From Planctomycetales bacterium (GTDB lineage: Bacteria; Planctomycetota; Planctomycetia; Planctomycetales; Planctomycetaceae), in the NCBI GenBank assembly GCA_026400835.1, contig JAPLOA010000098.1, positions 62,001 through 126,000 on the forward strand: a DNA stretch of 64,000 bases, given 5' to 3'. The position numbers and the translations under genes were made by a program. Position 1 is the stretch's first letter; the number at the start of each line of letters is the position of its first letter. Of this stretch, positions 62,195 through 64,000 are shown piece by piece. The notes below the pieces were generated by a model, which saw only the letters and a list, made by a program, of their open reading frames with translations, was not told where the DNA came from and searched no databases.

Positions 62195-62508
62195 TGACTT
62201 TTTCGAAAAACTTTTTGATCGGAATGGCCCTCGTTTCACTCGCTGGATGCGGCGGTGGGACTGCGAATATTCCTGAAGAGGCTGTGACACCTCCGGCAGC
62301 ACCTCCTGCAAAGGCGATGCTGACCGATGTTGCCAACAGTGGTGAATTAGGTAGCGGTGCCTCAATGATTCGAGAGGCTCTCGAAGCAATGAAGGCCACT
62401 GATGCCGCAAAGGTGGAGCCGCTACTCAAGGAAATGACTGAACTGGAAGGTATGAGCGATCCAGCCAAGATCAAAGCCAAAGCAAAGGCGATGGCTGACA
62501 AGCTCTGA
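62194..62508 (+). CDS. Small lipoprotein paired with DUF1559
   Basis: 104 aa, lipobox LAGC at about residue 18, then a Pro/Ala-rich linker and an Ala/Lys/Glu-rich helix (MIREALEAMKATDAAKVEPL, then KIKAKAKAMADKL). Overlaps the DUF1559 stop by one base, the same arrangement as at 36644. Terminated by the hairpin 62537-62572. Confidence 0.82.
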   Translation: MTFSKNFLIGMALVSLAGCGGGTANIPEEAVTPPAAPPAKAMLTDVANSGELGSGASMIREALEAMKATDAAKVEPLLKEMTELEGMSDPAKIKAKAKAMADKL

Positions 62509-62536
62509 TTCTTCTGTTTCATGAAACGCCGAATTG

Positions 62537-62572
62537 AAACGGCCCCGAACATTTTTATGTTCGGGGCCGTTT
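62537..62572 (+). terminator. Strong intrinsic terminator
   Basis: A 16-bp perfect stem (AACGGCCCCGAACAT core, 62537-62552 with 62557-62572), a TTTT loop and a T-rich exit. It lies 28 nt after the lipoprotein stop and closes the DUF1559/lipoprotein transcript. Confidence 0.92.
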
Positions 62573-63112
62573 TCATGTGGCCCGTCAGATTTGATTTAGA
62601 GACGCAAACAAAACCTGGGCAGGCACCCTCCCAAAGCGTGTTTCAGGCTTTTTCGGGAGCCGGTCCCGGTTTTGTAAGGCGTTCTTATTGGGTGATAATC
62701 GAACGGCGAAATCCTGCCCACACTGCACGTGTAGATCAACAGAATCACCCGAGGAAAGACATACCGGAGTATTCTGGTTTTCTGGAAAGGAGATAGTCCT
62801 CCTGCTCTCGAATGGAAATGCTGAAATCACAGAGAGTGGGGGCTACTCCATACCGCTTGTCCTGGAGTTTGTGCGTTGCGATTGCCGGCGCGCTTTTGTC
62901 GGATGAAGGTTCGAATCGCTTTCACAATTTCCTGACATCCGCGTATGTGATGTCCGAACAGGGGTTTGCAGTATTGGAGCCGTTGCTGCCGGGGCGGGTT
63001 TTAGCGAACTCACACAGGAATGCAGAAAAGCTGATTTGCAGTCCGGTTGCCCTGAGTATCATGCCATGGTGCTGATAGTGGTCTTTCCGGTTCCTGCTGG
63101 CTGATCGTCCGG
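62573..63112. other. 540-bp intergenic region without recognised gene
   Basis: A frame at 62812-63075 (87 aa) opens with MEMLKSQRVG but has no ribosome-binding site, domain or coding-like composition, so it is not called. No long inverted repeats or convincing promoter hexamers were seen. Confidence 0.5.
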
Positions 63113-64000
63113 ATGAAACGTCGCTCACTGATTCTGATGATTCTGATCGTACTGCTCCCCGTCAGTCTGCTGACATGGCTTGGGGTTCGCATGGCGCGGG
63201 ATGAGCAGTCGGTGACGCAGCAACGATTTCGCAGTGTGATGCAGCAACGGCTGGATGATGTCAACCGGCAGGTCGCTTTGCGGTTTGAGGAATCTCAACG
63301 GCGACTTCATCAGATCACCTCTGTGGATGATTTTGATCTGTCGGTATTGCGGGAGGTTGTTCGATCGGAACCGCAGGTCACGCAGTTGTTTGTGCTTTCT
63401 CCCGATGGTCGGCTGATGTATCCGAACCCGGCCGGGGTACTGAATGGTTCAGAGCTGACGTTTCTGAATCAGGCGGCCCGGATGTTTACTCAGTGGGATC
63501 TTCAGAACGCCATCGCACGGACGGAAGCCGGAGCTGGTGGTGATCGTTCTGCTGTCGCGATGTCCGGTAGCGGCGGGGGAGCATTCCGCTCGGAAGGCGA
63601 ACAGCGACTATCTCGTTCACAGCAGCAAGCGGATCCGTCCTATGGGTCTGCGGAGAATGTTGTGAACGATCAGATCGCAGCAGGTTCGATGTCCGCTGAA
63701 GCGATTGCACAGCAGGAGGCTCCGATGGTGGGTGATGCGCCCCCAGCTCCGAGTCCATTGGAGGAGCTGATAGCGGCGATTAAGTCGGTGAAAGACGCTG
63801 GGGCCGAAAAGAAAGCGACGACACTGGATTCTGCGGTTCTGGACGAGAATGCCAGCCCCAGTGTCAGGATGCCCGCTCAGCCGGGGAATTCTGTTCGATC
63901 AAAAGCCGAAGTGTCACAACAGCCTGCCCCTTCGGATCCCTTTGAAGCGGCAGCTCCTGAGATGGCGGAGGGGGCTCGCGGTAATCTAAGTGCTCCTGCG
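63113..64000 (+). CDS. Sensor-like membrane protein, 5' part only
   Basis: Open from ATG 63113 to the window edge (296 codons, no stop), so the 3' end is missing. The N-terminus (MKRRSLILMILIVLLPVSLL) is a signal anchor, followed by a helical region (QQRFRSVMQQRLDDVNRQVA) and a possible extracytoplasmic sensor fold with VTQLFVLSPDGRLMYPNP. From about residue 130 it becomes Ser/Ala/Gln/Gly-rich. The layout resembles the sensing half of a membrane histidine kinase, but no kinase motif lies within the window. Confidence 0.65.
   Translation, partial: MKRRSLILMILIVLLPVSLLTWLGVRMARDEQSVTQQRFRSVMQQRLDDVNRQVALRFEESQRRLHQITSVDDFDLSVLREVVRSEPQVTQLFVLSPDGRLMYPNPAGVLNGSELTFLNQAARMFTQWDLQNAIARTEAGAGGDRSAVAMSGSGGGAFRSEGEQRLSRSQQQADPSYGSAENVVNDQIAAGSMSAEAIAQQEAPMVGDAPPAPSPLEELIAAIKSVKDAGAEKKATTLDSAVLDENASPSVRMPAQPGNSVRSKAEVSQQPAPSDPFEAAAPEMAEGARGNLSAPA

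Noticed and set aside
62812-63075. 87-aa frame after the terminator
   Set aside because: No ribosome-binding site, domain, or coding-like composition.

Overview
The window comes from a member of the Planctomycetota (Planctomycetales-like). It carries several gene families typical of that phylum: two DUF1559 pseudopilin-like proteins, a DUF1501 Tat-exported protein, a PSD1-type cytochrome c protein (DUF1549/DUF1553), a long multiheme/propeller cytochrome, a DUF6263-type lipoprotein, a CRTAC1 protein and planctomycete-type flagellar genes. This is inferred from protein families and was not checked by a database search. I see no rRNA, tRNA, CRISPR array or prophage. About 36 protein genes can be supported. 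Four of these depend on direct reading: a 56-aa membrane microprotein, a TcdA-like protein whose N-terminus extends far upstream of its first ATG, a gene running off the right edge, and several genes whose real starts lie inside longer frames.

Layout. 0-4 kb: a cupin-like secreted protein, a family 4 glycosyltransferase, and a membrane-anchored parvulin facing away from gyrA. 4-9.3 kb: gyrA, then an island made of a RAYT (Y1) transposase flanked by four ~150-bp palindromic repeat units, then the TcdA-like E1 enzyme. 9.4-13.8 kb: a compact operon of a membrane microprotein, a kinase-like/methyltransferase protein and a membrane AlkP-superfamily enzyme, followed by a small protein. 14-31.8 kb: a pentaheme PA14/propeller cytochrome, two hybrid histidine kinases, a Gfo/Idh/MocA oxidoreductase, a DUF1501 protein, an MFS nucleoside-type permease and several lipoproteins. 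32-42.9 kb: an HTH-EIIA(PTS) regulator, a B12-binding radical SAM enzyme, an SDR, a DUF1559/lipoprotein pair, a conserved exported protein, a very large spermidine-synthase-like membrane protein and threonine synthase.

43-53.2 kb is one long minus-strand flagellar block: fliL-fliM-fliN-fliO-fliP-flhA-(small membrane protein)-fliA-(small protein)-two lipoproteins. fliQ, fliR and flhB are absent from the place where they usually sit. 53.3-64 kb: intergenic structured elements, a PSD1 cytochrome, a small conserved protein, a TPR/CRTAC1 coupled pair, a second DUF1559/lipoprotein pair with a strong terminator, and the start of a sensor-like protein.

The most unusual signal is a ~78-bp intergenic repeat present four times (28.3, 45.3, 46.7 and 50.0 kb; three copies in or beside the flagellar block). 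It has two short inverted-repeat pairs in crossing (pseudoknot-like) order. The most diverged copy carries a compensatory base change in one stem. Other intergenic structures are a ~145-nt multibranched element at 53.7 kb, a 21-bp perfect inverted repeat at 57.0 kb, and a hairpin family ending in TCGGGTTGTGAT at 24.2 and 31.2 kb.
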